64,000 nucleotides of DNA from a candidate division KSB1 bacterium (GTDB lineage: Bacteria > Zhuqueibacterota > Zhuqueibacteria > Residuimicrobiales > Krinioviventaceae). Shown here piece by piece: positions 1 to 9,633 of this stretch. The stretch covers positions 1-64,000 of the forward strand of contig JAPDQV010000002.1 of assembly GCA_034505495.1 (NCBI GenBank), in the 5' to 3' direction. Positions within the stretch are counted from its first letter, which is position 1, and every line of letters starts with the position of its first letter. A model generated the notes under the pieces. That model saw only the letters and a program-made list of their open reading frames with translations, had not been told where the DNA came from and made no database searches. A program made the translations under genes and the position numbers.

Positions 1-892
1 GATACTCTTCAGGGTCCTGCCGACGCAGTTCATCCAATTCCTGCAGATCGCCGGACGGAACGTAATCGAGCAGATCGTGCGCAGGCGTCTGGTCGGTTAC
101 CACATCCGGCGTAATATTGCGGCGCACCAGTTCGGGGTAAATGTCCGCCGCATTGGCGGCCAAGCCGACGGAGAGCGGCCGCCGTTCTTTGACGGCCTGA
201 TCGACCCAGCGAAGGGCTTCTTCCAAGCTATAGGTCATCCGATCGCAGTAGCCTTCGCGAACCTTACGCTCGATGCGCTCCGGCCGCACCTCAACGTCGA
301 GGATGACGCCGTCGTTCATGGTCACCGCCTGCGGTTGGGCGCCGCTCATGCCGCCCATGCCGGCGGTCAGCACCCATTTTCCGGCAAGCGTGCCGGAAAA
401 ATGTTGCTCAGCCAAAGCGCCGAGCGTCTGAAAGGTCCCCTGCAGAATCCCTTGCGTGCCGATATAGATCCACGATCCGGCGGTCATTTGGCCGTACATG
501 ATCAGTCCCAGCTCGTCATAGTGCTGAAAGTTTTCGGCCGTGCACCAAGCCGGCACAATGTTGCTGTTGGCGATCAGAACGCGCGGACTGTAGGGATGGG
601 TTTGTACGATCCCCACAGCTTTCCCCGACTGAACCAATAGGGTCTCATCGGGTTCCAAGGCTTTGAGGGCGGCGACAATGCGGTTAAATTCGCGCCAATT
701 GCGGGCGGCGCGGCCGCTGCCGCCGTAAACGATCAACTGATCGGGGTCGAGCGCAACTTCGGGATCGAGGTTGTTTTCCAGCATGCGCAAAGCCGCTTCG
801 GCTTCCCAAGTTTTGGCGCGCAGAACGGTTCCGCGCTGCGCGCGAATCGGCGCCGTCGGCTTTTCCTCCATGTACATTGGTCGCGGGCACAT
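1..892 (-). CDS. hutU: Urocanate hydratase, C-terminal part cut by window edge
   Basis: Converts urocanate to imidazolone propionate, the second step of histidine breakdown, in the cytoplasm with tightly bound NAD. Reading the minus strand from 892 gives the typical urocanase N-terminus: [19 protein letters not shown], then [32 protein letters not shown] and RVLIANSN, then the [10 protein letters not shown] glycine-rich NAD region. The frame stays open to base 1, so about 297 of roughly 550 residues are present. The start at 892 is preceded by AAGGA six bases upstream; in-frame ATGs at 877 and 871 lack a ribosome site. It lies 111 bases after the citrate-lyase-like gene on the same strand, so it may be the third gene of that operon. 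No other hut gene is visible in the window. Family assignment is firm. Confidence 0.93.
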   Translation of the reverse strand, partial: MCPRPMYMEEKPTAPIRAQRGTVLRAKTWEAEAALRMLENNLDPEVALDPDQLIVYGGSGRAARNWREFNRIVAALKALEPDETLLVQSGKAVGIVQTHPYSPRVLIANSNIVPAWCTAENFQHYDELGLIMYGQMTAGSWIYIGTQGILQGTFQTLGALAEQHFSGTLAGKWVLTAGMGGMSGAQPQAVTMNDGVILDVEVRPERIERKVREGYCDRMTYSLEEALRWVDQAVKERRPLSVGLAANAADIYPELVRRNITPDVVTDQTPAHDLLDYVPSGDLQELDELRRQDPEEY

Positions 893-1003
893 AATCAGTC
901 CTTATGCAGACCTCAAGAGACCGCTATTTGCCAAAATCGTACTCATGAGAGCTCGCCGGGAAGGAAAACATTTCATGAGCACATTGTTCAGCAACTGAAC
1001 GGT

Positions 1004-3730
1004 TTACAGCACAAACTGGATTTCTTCCTGCGGCGTGCGACAATCCATGTCCAGGCCACGGTCGCGATGATCGATGATTTCGGCAATCGTGCCGACCGTG
1101 CGGCCGAGCAGAAAGAGCAGGAACACCACCTTTTGCGCCTGCGCGCGCGTCATGCGGCCTTCCTGGAGATCCCTCCACATCAGCTTCAGAGCAATGACGG
1201 CCAGAACCGCATCGACGTTGACGCAGAAAATATTGGGTGTCACGCCCTCGTCATGCAGTTCGACCACGAGATGATGATAAAATTCATGAAAAGCGTTATA
1301 GATGCCTTTGCCTTCCAATTCCTTGCGAATAAAATCTTCACGCGGATCGATATTGACGGCATTTCCCTTAAAAACCGGATGGTTAATACAGGGAATACGT
1401 TTGATGTCAAGATCGCCTTTGTCGCGCATGGACTGTTTATAGGCGGCATATGATTTGGCGGCGCGGTTGGCGAGCTCCTTCAGATTGAGCTTTTCATCCT
1501 TTTTGCCGGGATCCTGGAGCGGCACGCCCTGAAACTGTTCCAGCAGATATTCGACCGCTTCATAACCGTTGCCGCCGTGAGCGTAACCGGTATTGGTCAA
1601 AAAGCCGGCAAAGGCGGTCGGGATGTCGTTGCGGGCGCTGACCGACTCTTTGGCGCCTTTGGCGGAAAGCGTGCCGGGACCGTTGGTGGCCGTCAATCCC
1701 AATAGATAGCGGAATTCGGTCAGTTCTTCATCGTCCGGTTTTCGATTAAAGAGAATCTGGAAAAGGTTGCTGCTGAAGGAGGAGCCCAGATAGGGAGTGG
1801 TGCCGCTGACCAGCTTTTGCCAATATTTGTTTTCTTTTCGGTCGACGACCGAAAACGCCGCCGTTTGTGCGGCCAGATAGATGTAAAAAACGGCATCTTC
1901 AGCCGTCTGCCGGCTGATGCGTTTTTCCAGCATCTGATTCCAAAACATGCTGACGATCAGAGCGGCGAGGAGGAATTCGGTTTTGTTTCGAATTCCCTTG
2001 CCGCGTTCCTGCGCCATCTTGATGACATGATCGCAGAGCAGCACCGGCGGCCGACTGTTGACCGTGTGATGGATTTCCTTATAAAGAAGGTCGTCGTAAT
2101 CGTGAACCGGAACGTTCTCGTCGGTCAGCAGCAGGTTGTTGATTTTTTCTTCCAGGGCGAGCCGCACCTGCTCGTCGTTTTCGAATTCCGGATACTCGCG
2201 CAACAGATCGATGATCAGCCGGCTGTCCGAACGGATCTGTTCGAGAAACGGCTGTTTGCCGATGAGGGCCGCCCGCGCCGCCAGCAGCGCATTCGGCGAA
2301 CATCCGGAGGCGTCGGCCCATTCGAGAAGATCCAAAAGCGGCTTGTCGGTTTTCAAAAACATGTTCAACAGCATATTCATTCGGCGCAGGTCGCGGCGGC
2401 CGGGCATTACTTTGGCAAGCGCAAAGAAAAGATTCTCTTCAAAGGAAGTCGTGGACAGCTCGAGGACGCTTTTGCCGTGCAGCTCGGCCACCTGCGTTGC
2501 CGGGTCCATGCGGCTGGCGCCGGACTTGTTGCGCATATTCTGGCGAATATAGGACGCGCCGACCTGTTTGTTGATCTCTTTGATCTGCTCGTCGTAGGGC
2601 GGCATGGCCTGCACCACCGGCAGATGCAGCTCTTTCGGCAGCTTGATGATGTTGTCGCTGATCCATAGTTTGAGGGATAAATCGCCGGTCGGCGGAAAGT
2701 CGGGTTCTTCGTCGATCTTTTCGAACACCGCCCGCATGGCGTCGGGGAAATGCTGGATGGAGGTGACACGGACGCCGCGCTTGCTGACCAGCGGATTTTT
2801 CGGGTCAAAAGGCGGCACTTCAAAGTACTCGTCGAACCAACGCTCTTTGGACTCGGCATCGTCGCCGCTGCCCGCCAGCGCTCCGGCGTGGCCGCAGGCG
2901 CGGGTGATGTTCTTTTTCCATCGCCCGGTCACGCAGACGACGATCGGTTTGTTGAATCCGAAACGACGTTCCTTGATCCAATCCAGCGCCTGCTTTTCGT
3001 AATAGCCGCCGGGCTCGACGTACAGCGCCACCGCTTTGGTGCGCGGATCGTTCTGTGCCGCATAAAGAAATTCGGCCAGTGCAAAGTGAATGTAAACATC
3101 TTTTCCCGAGCTCACCGCCGTGGAGATGCCGAATCCGGCCAGCTTGAGGTATTGCGCGATGGTAGTGGTAAAGTTGCCCGAGTTGCTGTGAATGGCGATC
3201 GAGCCCTTCTGCAGCGTTTCTTCCGGGTTGTCGCCGCCGAGCGCCCCGCCGACCCGCACATGGTCCCATACGTTGGCGATGCCCAGACAATTGGCGCCGA
3301 TGACGTCCACGCCGGCATTTTGACAAGTCCACCGCACGTTGCGCGAGTCACGTACCGACACCTTCTCGGTGACGATGACTATGCGCTTGAGATCCGGATT
3401 GAAACGCACAAATTCCCACACCGCCTGCGCCACAGCCGGCGGCGGCAGGTAGATGACGCCGATGTCGAACCAAATGCCTTTGTTCATGACGTCGCGCACG
3501 CTGCGATAAACGGGAATGTCGCCGATTTTGGTTTCCAGCACCCCCTCACGTCCGTACTGCACGCCGGCGACGACGTTCCCGCCGCTGTACTCGTGCGAAA
3601 TCGGCGTCACTTTACGGCTTTCGTTCCCCAAGATGTTCACCACGCAGACGCGGGAATCCTTGGTCACCAGCTCTTCGAGCGAATGAATGCCGACGTAATA
3701 GGGAAACGGTTTTGTGATCAACTGTCTCAT
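1004..3730 (-). CDS. ATP-citrate-lyase-like subunit: CoA-ligase alpha domain fused to divergent citrate-synthase-like domain
   Basis: Of 908 residues, about 1-340 form a succinyl-CoA synthetase alpha/ATP-citrate lyase domain with the phospho-histidine motif GHAGA (His281) and a CoA-binding Rossmann region (SNSGNFTTTIAQYL). Residues about 590-908 resemble the citrate-synthase module of ATP-citrate lyase and end in a LLGRTVGTIAEIIDHR-type helix. Two things are odd. The segment between His281 and the citrate-synthase core is about 400 residues, where I recall about 140 in human ACLY; the extra part is mostly helical and unrecognised. The position of ACLY His900 (TADHGP) reads TATNGP (Asn683), while a citrate-synthase-like AHGG histidine (His718), a later His784 and Asp840 (NVDA) are present. 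The start at 3730 is ATG; a TTG at 3757 would add nine residues, and neither has a good ribosome site. The partner subunit lies just upstream. The substrate could be citrate or another tricarboxylate. Confidence 0.72.
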   Translation of the reverse strand: MRQLITKPFPYYVGIHSLEELVTKDSRVCVVNILGNESRKVTPISHEYSGGNVVAGVQYGREGVLETKIGDIPVYRSVRDVMNKGIWFDIGVIYLPPPAVAQAVWEFVRFNPDLKRIVIVTEKVSVRDSRNVRWTCQNAGVDVIGANCLGIANVWDHVRVGGALGGDNPEETLQKGSIAIHSNSGNFTTTIAQYLKLAGFGISTAVSSGKDVYIHFALAEFLYAAQNDPRTKAVALYVEPGGYYEKQALDWIKERRFGFNKPIVVCVTGRWKKNITRACGHAGALAGSGDDAESKERWFDEYFEVPPFDPKNPLVSKRGVRVTSIQHFPDAMRAVFEKIDEEPDFPPTGDLSLKLWISDNIIKLPKELHLPVVQAMPPYDEQIKEINKQVGASYIRQNMRNKSGASRMDPATQVAELHGKSVLELSTTSFEENLFFALAKVMPGRRDLRRMNMLLNMFLKTDKPLLDLLEWADASGCSPNALLAARAALIGKQPFLEQIRSDSRLIIDLLREYPEFENDEQVRLALEEKINNLLLTDENVPVHDYDDLLYKEIHHTVNSRPPVLLCDHVIKMAQERGKGIRNKTEFLLAALIVSMFWNQMLEKRISRQTAEDAVFYIYLAAQTAAFSVVDRKENKYWQKLVSGTTPYLGSSFSSNLFQILFNRKPDDEELTEFRYLLGLTATNGPGTLSAKGAKESVSARNDIPTAFAGFLTNTGYAHGGNGYEAVEYLLEQFQGVPLQDPGKKDEKLNLKELANRAAKSYAAYKQSMRDKGDLDIKRIPCINHPVFKGNAVNIDPREDFIRKELEGKGIYNAFHEFYHHLVVELHDEGVTPNIFCVNVDAVLAVIALKLMWRDLQEGRMTRAQAQKVVFLLFLLGRTVGTIAEIIDHRDRGLDMDCRTPQEEIQFVL

Positions 3731-3778
3731 GGCTGCGCCCGATTTTCGTTTATTCAAGATTTTATCCCGAGTTTTTCA

Positions 3779-5047
3779 TTATGATTTGGCAAACTTGGCT
3801 TCATATTCCGCGCGACCGACGCTGCCCCACCAGTCGTCGATCTGCTTGGCGTATTCCAACACGCCGATCATCGACGAATCGTAGCCGAACATTTTGTAAG
3901 GAAGCTTCAATCGGTCAAGGATGTCCTTGCCGTAGAACATGCCGCGGATGAGGTTGGGCCCGCCGCGGCCGATGACGGTGTAGATCGGCCGCTTGCCGTG
4001 CAAAGCAATGTGATCGCGCAGAGCGTCGAAAATGCCTTTGAAGGTGACATAGATATCGGTGTTATTGGCTTTGCCGCCGATGATCAGCAGGACGTTGGCC
4101 TGGTCATACCAATATTTGAAGATGATTCGGCTGATGCCGTACATTTTGTCATATGGAGGATTACCGCCGAAATCGGATGAAAAGATGGCCTTGGTGCCGA
4201 GTGTTTCGGTGGCCGCCGAGTTGGCGCCGCCGCCGAACATAAAGGGAATGATCGTGCCGTTCGGATTGAGCTCCAAAACGTCGCTCTGGCCCTGATAAGT
4301 CCGCAAGCGGTTGATTTCGGCCTCGAAGGGCGTGACGTCGGTCTGAAAGATCAGCGGCGAAAGTCCGGTGCGGCGCCAGGCCGGATTGTCTTGGTCGAAC
4401 GCCGCCTTGAGGTCACAGGCCACCGGTGTCAGCTTGTTGCCTTCCTTTTTCATGCGGATGGGGTTGATTTCCAAATTGACGAACCCGTAATTGTCATAGA
4501 GCTGCCACAATAGCGGCAGGGTCTGCACCAACGGCGAGATGTACTTTTCCGGACAACCGATGTCGCCGAGCGCGTTGGTGATGTCGAATGACTTGATGCC
4601 GATGAAAGGATCGATCCAGATCACCTTCTTTTTTTCCGGCGGCACGCTTTCCACATCGACGCCGCCTTGGGTAGAGATGGTAAACACCGGCTTGCGCTCC
4701 CAAGTGGAAACCGAAATGCCGAAGTAAAGCTCCATGTCCGATTCGATGTACTCTTCGAACGTTACGCCGTTGGCGACATAGGTTTTGCCGTCCACGGTAT
4801 GACGGGCAAAATAGAGCTCGCGCTTGGCTTCCATGGCGTCGAGAAGATTGTCGACAATGCGCACCAGGCCGGCCTTGCCCTTTTTGCCGATGCCGCCGTA
4901 AAAGACCGGCTTGACGACGATCTTGCCGTACTGATCGAGCATCTGCTGAATTTCGTCGCGCGTTGCGGCGTCGGTAAGCGTTTTTGCCACCGGAAATTCG
5001 ACAAGGTTGAGCAGTTGGCTGCCGTATTTGAGTCCTGTCAGCTGCAT
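3779..5047 (-). CDS. ATP-citrate-lyase-like subunit: ATP-grasp and CoA-ligase beta domain
   Basis: A 422-residue homologue of the succinyl-CoA synthetase beta half of ATP-citrate lyase. Residues about 1-240 are the ATP-grasp region (IVVKPVFYGGIGKKGKAG at 43-60, LEINPI at 192-197). Residues about 250-422 are the second CoA-ligase domain. The citrate-contact motifs I recall from ACLY look conserved: GGGANS (272-277), NNT (328-330, ACLY NFT) followed by FKGIFDALRD, and GRGGPN with Arg361. This supports a citrate-like substrate. The gene is followed 48 bases later by the alpha/citrate-synthase-like subunit, so the two probably form one complex that activates citrate to citryl-CoA with ATP and may cleave it. 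AGGA lies eight bases before the ATG. A rho-independent terminator on the same strand sits in the upstream leader. Confidence 0.75.
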   Translation of the reverse strand: MQLTGLKYGSQLLNLVEFPVAKTLTDAATRDEIQQMLDQYGKIVVKPVFYGGIGKKGKAGLVRIVDNLLDAMEAKRELYFARHTVDGKTYVANGVTFEEYIESDMELYFGISVSTWERKPVFTISTQGGVDVESVPPEKKKVIWIDPFIGIKSFDITNALGDIGCPEKYISPLVQTLPLLWQLYDNYGFVNLEINPIRMKKEGNKLTPVACDLKAAFDQDNPAWRRTGLSPLIFQTDVTPFEAEINRLRTYQGQSDVLELNPNGTIIPFMFGGGANSAATETLGTKAIFSSDFGGNPPYDKMYGISRIIFKYWYDQANVLLIIGGKANNTDIYVTFKGIFDALRDHIALHGKRPIYTVIGRGGPNLIRGMFYGKDILDRLKLPYKMFGYDSSMIGVLEYAKQIDDWWGSVGRAEYEAKFAKS

Positions 5048-5081
5048 GGCGTTTTTCCTATTGAATTATTCTCAGACCCTT

Positions 5082-5119
5082 AAAAAAACAAAAGGCACCC
5101 CCTTTTTGGGCGTGCCTTT
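5082..5119 (-). terminator. Minus-strand rho-independent terminator in the leader of the citrate-lyase-like operon
   Basis: AAAGGCAC (5091-5098) pairs with GTGCCTTT (5112-5119). Read on the minus strand, the hairpin is followed by TTTTGTTTTTTT, a strong U-tract; on the plus strand the following bases are mixed. It lies 35-70 bases upstream of the ATG at 5047 with no minus-strand gene before it, so it terminates either a short leader RNA (attenuation) or an antisense transcript from the divergent gene. The rest of 5048-5317 holds no gene I can recognise. Confidence 0.7.
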
Positions 5120-5317
5120 ATATTCTTTAAACTGTATTTTGTGATAGCCGCATGGCGGATAACCTAATTTGGGCGCGTGAAATTTAACAGTTTTGCGGCG
5201 AAAAGCAAGTTGTTTATTTTGCCTCTTTCTCCCGATGAGTTTGGAACCTCAACCGGCTTCTTTCCAATTGAATCTGATCGATCGGCTTTCTATATTTATT
5301 TCAAAACCAGGAGCTCG

Positions 5318-7366
5318 ATGACTATGAATGTACGCCTTGTCTTCTTGATGATTTGGGTTGTTGCCGTCCTCGGCTGGGCTGCCGAGCCGTTTTCTCCTCA
5401 GGATGTGCTCGATCTTGTTTACCCTGTCGAAGCTGTTTTGAGTCCCGACGGCCGACATGTCGCTTACACGACGGCCGTCAGTCGCAAGCCCGACGAACCT
5501 GCCGGTTCCGCTTATCGCGAACTGCATCTTGTCTCCTTGCAGACCGGACAAGCAAAGCCGTTCATTACCGGAAAAGTCAATGTCTCTGCCGTGCAGTGGA
5601 GTCCGGACGGCCGCCTGATTTCGTTTCTCGACAAGCGCGGCGAAAAGTATACCCAAGTTTGGGCCATTCCGGTCGACGGCGGCGAAGCGCGGCAGTTGAC
5701 CTTTGCCGACGCGAACGTGCGCGCCTACCGTTGGCGCCCCAACAGCCGTGAGATTGCCTATGTCGCCGAAACACCGGAAAGCAAAAAAGAGAAACAACTG
5801 AAAGAAAAGGGCTATGATTTTATTTTCTTCGAAGAAAACCTCAAGGATCGCAACCTTTATTTAATAACCGCAGGCGAAAAAAGCGAACCCCGCCAATTGA
5901 CGACGGGAATGAGCGTGTGGGATTTAGAATTCAGTCCCGACGGCGCAGTGATTGCCGCGGCTGCTTCACCGCGCAATCTGGTCGACGACAGCTACATGTT
6001 CAAGCGCATTTATCTCATCGACGCGCGCACGGCTGAAAGCCGCCTGCTATACGATCCGCAGCGCAAGCTGGGTAATCTGTCGTTTTCTCCCGACGGCAAA
6101 AAGCTTGCCTTCAGCGCGGCTTTGTCGCAGTCTGATCATGCCGTCAGCCAGGCATTTGTCATCGACACGGCGGGGGGCGGTCCGGTCAATCTGACGCCGA
6201 AAAACTTTCGCGGCCATGTGGAACAGGTGTTTTGGCAGGACGACAAGACGGTGCTCTTTACCGCAGCCGAAGGGGTGTGGACGACTTTGAGCGCCGTTGC
6301 CGCGGCGGGAGGCCCCAGACGCATCGTCTATGACGCACAAAAAACAGGAGTCGTCTTTACCGATATTTCGGTTGGACGCAATAAAGCGGCGCTCCTCGGC
6401 TCCACGCCGACCTGCGCGGGTGACGTTTTTTTGTTCGACTATAAAAAAGGTCTCAAGCAGATGACCGATCTGAATCCCTGGCTGAAAGAACGACAGTTGG
6501 GCGAGCAGATCGTCGTTCGTTATCCGGCGCGCGACGGCGTCGAAATCGAGGGACTGCTGCTCTACCCCGTTGGTTACCGCAGCGGGGAACGTTATCCCTT
6601 GGTCGTGGTGGTGCACGGCGGTCCGGAAGCCAATTTCATCAACGGTTTCACCCAACTGACGCGTTACTTTATTGCCGGACAGGTTCTGGCCGGCCGAGGG
6701 TATTTCGTTTTTTATCCAAACTATCGCGCCAGTACCGGTTACGGAGTCGAGTTTGCCGCCGCGGGCTACGGAAATGCCGCAGGAGTCGAGTTTGACGACA
6801 TTGCCGACGGCATCGATTGGCTGGCCGCACAGGGTCTTGTGGATCCGGAGCGCGTGGGATTGGGGGGCGGCTCTTACGGCGGATATGCGGCGGCCTGGTT
6901 TGCAAGCTATTATACCGCCAAAGTGCGTGCCGTCTGCATGTTCGTCGGCATCAGCGATCTGATCAGCAAACGACTCACGACCGACATTCCTTACGAAGAG
7001 CTCTATGTTCATTCCGGCAGGCCGCTTGAAGAGATGTGGCAGTTCAGTCTGCAGCGCAGTCCGATCTATTATGCTCATCAAAGCCGAACCGCGGTGCTGA
7101 TCGTCGGCGGGGCCGAGGATACGCGGGTGCATCCCTCTCAGAGCCTCGAGTTCTATCGCGCGCTCAAGATGAACGGACACCCGGCCGTGCGCTGGGTGTT
7201 ATATCCCAATGAAGGCCACGGCAACAGCCGTCAGCCTGGCCGCATCGATCTGCTGCATCGCCATCTGCAATGGTTCGATTGGTATGTCAAGGACAAAAAG
7301 CCGCTCGACGGACCATTGCCGCCTCTGGACATCAGCGAATGTTACGGCCTGGAGCTGAACGAGTGA
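5318..7366 (+). CDS. Secreted prolyl-oligopeptidase family (S9) peptidase
   Basis: A 682-residue serine peptidase of the acyl-aminoacyl/dipeptidyl peptidase type, expected to cleave short peptides in the periplasm or outside the cell. A Sec signal peptide (MTMNVRLVFLMIWVVAVLGWA) starts the protein. Residues about 25-390 hold beta-propeller blades with repeated SPDG motifs. The C-terminal alpha/beta hydrolase has HGGPE, the nucleophile in GGGSYGGY (Ser519), Asp601 in GGAEDTRV and His634 in NEGHG, a full triad. The start at 5318 is chosen because AGGAG lies just upstream and the signal peptide begins there; the open frame extends back to 5177 without a sensible start. Transcribed divergently from the citrate-lyase-like operon. 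Confidence 0.9.
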   Translation: MTMNVRLVFLMIWVVAVLGWAAEPFSPQDVLDLVYPVEAVLSPDGRHVAYTTAVSRKPDEPAGSAYRELHLVSLQTGQAKPFITGKVNVSAVQWSPDGRLISFLDKRGEKYTQVWAIPVDGGEARQLTFADANVRAYRWRPNSREIAYVAETPESKKEKQLKEKGYDFIFFEENLKDRNLYLITAGEKSEPRQLTTGMSVWDLEFSPDGAVIAAAASPRNLVDDSYMFKRIYLIDARTAESRLLYDPQRKLGNLSFSPDGKKLAFSAALSQSDHAVSQAFVIDTAGGGPVNLTPKNFRGHVEQVFWQDDKTVLFTAAEGVWTTLSAVAAAGGPRRIVYDAQKTGVVFTDISVGRNKAALLGSTPTCAGDVFLFDYKKGLKQMTDLNPWLKERQLGEQIVVRYPARDGVEIEGLLLYPVGYRSGERYPLVVVVHGGPEANFINGFTQLTRYFIAGQVLAGRGYFVFYPNYRASTGYGVEFAAAGYGNAAGVEFDDIADGIDWLAAQGLVDPERVGLGGGSYGGYAAAWFASYYTAKVRAVCMFVGISDLISKRLTTDIPYEELYVHSGRPLEEMWQFSLQRSPIYYAHQSRTAVLIVGGAEDTRVHPSQSLEFYRALKMNGHPAVRWVLYPNEGHGNSRQPGRIDLLHRHLQWFDWYVKDKKPLDGPLPPLDISECYGLELNE

Positions 7367-7444
7367 TCAACAAACAATAAAGCACGAATACGGTTTTGAG
7401 TCGGATAAATAAAATAGTCGTAGAAGTAAAGAAGTGAGGTAAAG

Positions 7445-9607
7445 ATGAGAATCAAGGCAGTCACAATGGTCGTCTTGCTTGCCGCCGTCGCGCTGCAGGC
7501 TCAATTTCCTCGAGGCGTTGCCCGCGACACGAAAGGGTGGATTCCATTCCCCTTGACTTCGTTCAATGACGTCAAAGGCACCGCCTTGGACATGTCGTGG
7601 CTGTTGGAAGCTCCTGCCGGTCAGCACGGTTTCCTTCAGGTTCGCGGCGATAAATTCTATTTTGACGACGGCACGGAGGCGCGTTTCTGGGGCGGCAATA
7701 TTTTCGGCGAGGCCAATTTCGGCGATCCCAAAGAGGCGGAATTTTTGGCTGACGTTATTGCCCGCTCAGGCGCCAATATCATCCGCATGCACCATCTGGA
7801 TGTGGTCAAACCGTGGACCGACAAAATCGTGCAGCGGAGCCTGTTCGGCGGACAAAGACCGCCCACAACCCGAATGCTGGATCCGAAAAATCTCGACCGC
7901 TTTCATTACATGTTTTATTGCCTAAAGCAGCGCGGCATCTATATTTTCCTCAGCCACAACTCTTCGCGCTTTATTATGGGCGGCGACGGATTTCCCGGCG
8001 ATCCGGAGGGCTTTGAGGACGTCGATCAAGGCTTGAAGGTCGAAGGCATGTTCGATCCCTATCTCATCGAATTGCAGAAGGAATATCTGCGCGCTCTTTT
8101 GACTACTGTAAACCCCTATACCGGCCTGCGTCTGATCGACGATCCGGCCATGGTGATGACCGAAATTACGAATGAAAATTCGCTGCTCTGGATTCAGCCC
8201 GACGGCACGTATGCCGTCAAGTCCAAGTATTACCGGCATATGCTGGGAAGGATGTTTGCTGAGTGGCTTAAAGGCAAATACGGCGATGAGGCTTCGTTAC
8301 GCAAGGCGTGGTCGCAGGAGGGTAAAATTGCCCTTTTTGATGACGAGAACTTTGGCGAAGGTCACATCAAAATCCCTCATATTTATGTTACCGAACGAGA
8401 TTGGCCGGTAAGTGCACAGCGCGCAAAAGACACTTATCGCTTTTTGGTCGAGCTGCAGGATAAGTACTACCAGGAAATGTATCGATTCCTGAAGGAGCTC
8501 GGCTTCAAAGGCGTCATTACCGGCAGCAACCATTGGCACAACGATCCGGCTGATCTCTATCTCAATGCCAAACTCGATTTCGTCGATCGACACTATTATT
8601 GGACGCATCCGCATCACATTTACAACTATCTCGCCGGGCAAGGTATTATGGCCGAACCCATGGTCAAACATCCGCGCGGGGGCAACATCGGCGAGAATGC
8701 GGTGCGCTGCGTCTACGGCAAACCGTTCACCATCTCCGAATGGCATAATCCGCTTCCCAATCCCTATCGAGCCGAAGGTACGCCGATAACGGCGGCCTAC
8801 TCCTGTCTCCTCGATTGGCATCCGATGCAGTACGCTTACTGGGGCGCGCGCGAAGCCGAGCCGGATACCATCAACGCCTTTGAAGCGATGTTCGACCCGA
8901 CGCAGTTCAATCTCCTTCCAATCAGCGCGCTGCTGTTTCATCGTCGCGATTTCAAGAGCGCCGAGCGCAGCTGGTTCGAAATTATGACTCCCGAACAAAT
9001 ATTGAATCCGCGTGCCGAAGCGCCGCATCCTGAGGCCGCCTTTATCGGCAAGTATGGGGTCGCCTTTACCGACCTCCAGGTGCCGAGCTGCAACGACGGC
9101 GCGCTTATAAAGGAAGCGCTGCAGTCCGACGGCGTTTACGTTTCCTCGACCGGTGAGCTGAAATGGGACACGAAGGAGGGCGTGGTAACGCTCAACTCCC
9201 CACTTACTCAGGGAGTCATTGGCTTTATCGGCGGCAAACGGCTGGAAACGCGGGACTGGATTTTTGAGCCCGCAACCGAGTTTGCCGTAATTCTCACTTC
9301 GTCCTTGACCAACGAGAGGCCGGCAAACAGCAGCCGAATTCTCGTTTCCACTTCGGCCGATGCACGCATGAGCGGCCTGGAGACCAACACGGATTTTACG
9401 CTGATCACCAAAACCGGCAAATTTCCATTTCTGATGCAGCCGGTCGAGGGCAAGATTACCCTCAAGACGTCGGCGCCGATTCGCGTCTATCGCCTGTCCC
9501 CGGGAGGAAAGAGAGCAGGGGAGATTAAAACTCTCCGCACCGAAGAGGGAGTGGTCATTCCGCTGGCAGCCTCGAACAAAGCGATGCATTATGAAATCGT
9601 CCGCTGA
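7445..9607 (+). CDS. Secreted clan GH-A glycoside hydrolase (family not assigned)
   Basis: 720 residues with a short N-terminal signal peptide (MRIKAVTMVVLLAAVALQA). The body is a TIM-barrel glycosidase: FWGGNIFGEANF and ANIIRMHHLD belong to the early strands, EITNENS at the end of strand 4 supplies the likely acid/base Glu244, and TISEWHNP at strand 7 supplies the likely nucleophile Glu432. These two placements define clan GH-A. The C-terminal 200 residues look like a beta-sandwich. I cannot place it in a numbered family with certainty (GH5-like in general outline), so the substrate is unknown. It follows the S9 peptidase by 78 bases and a GTGAGGT ribosome site precedes the ATG. Confidence 0.75.
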   Translation: MRIKAVTMVVLLAAVALQAQFPRGVARDTKGWIPFPLTSFNDVKGTALDMSWLLEAPAGQHGFLQVRGDKFYFDDGTEARFWGGNIFGEANFGDPKEAEFLADVIARSGANIIRMHHLDVVKPWTDKIVQRSLFGGQRPPTTRMLDPKNLDRFHYMFYCLKQRGIYIFLSHNSSRFIMGGDGFPGDPEGFEDVDQGLKVEGMFDPYLIELQKEYLRALLTTVNPYTGLRLIDDPAMVMTEITNENSLLWIQPDGTYAVKSKYYRHMLGRMFAEWLKGKYGDEASLRKAWSQEGKIALFDDENFGEGHIKIPHIYVTERDWPVSAQRAKDTYRFLVELQDKYYQEMYRFLKELGFKGVITGSNHWHNDPADLYLNAKLDFVDRHYYWTHPHHIYNYLAGQGIMAEPMVKHPRGGNIGENAVRCVYGKPFTISEWHNPLPNPYRAEGTPITAAYSCLLDWHPMQYAYWGAREAEPDTINAFEAMFDPTQFNLLPISALLFHRRDFKSAERSWFEIMTPEQILNPRAEAPHPEAAFIGKYGVAFTDLQVPSCNDGALIKEALQSDGVYVSSTGELKWDTKEGVVTLNSPLTQGVIGFIGGKRLETRDWIFEPATEFAVILTSSLTNERPANSSRILVSTSADARMSGLETNTDFTLITKTGKFPFLMQPVEGKITLKTSAPIRVYRLSPGGKRAGEIKTLRTEEGVVIPLAASNKAMHYEIVR

Positions 9608-9633
9608 AATGCAGGTAGAGTCGTTGGCTCTGT

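Noticed and set aside
986-1000. GTTCAG-CAA-CTGAAC inverted repeat after the citrate-lyase-like gene
   Set aside because: Perfect 6-3-6 repeat but no U-tract on either strand and no promoter at the right spacing; it may be chance or a weak processing hairpin.
2750-3784. 344-codon open frame on the plus strand
   Set aside because: It lies wholly antisense to the citrate-lyase-like gene, whose protein has clear motifs; the antisense product is low-complexity and Arg/His-rich, as expected from codon bias.
8297-9589. 430-codon open frame on the minus strand
   Set aside because: Antisense to the clan GH-A glycosidase with both catalytic glutamates; no motifs in the antisense product.
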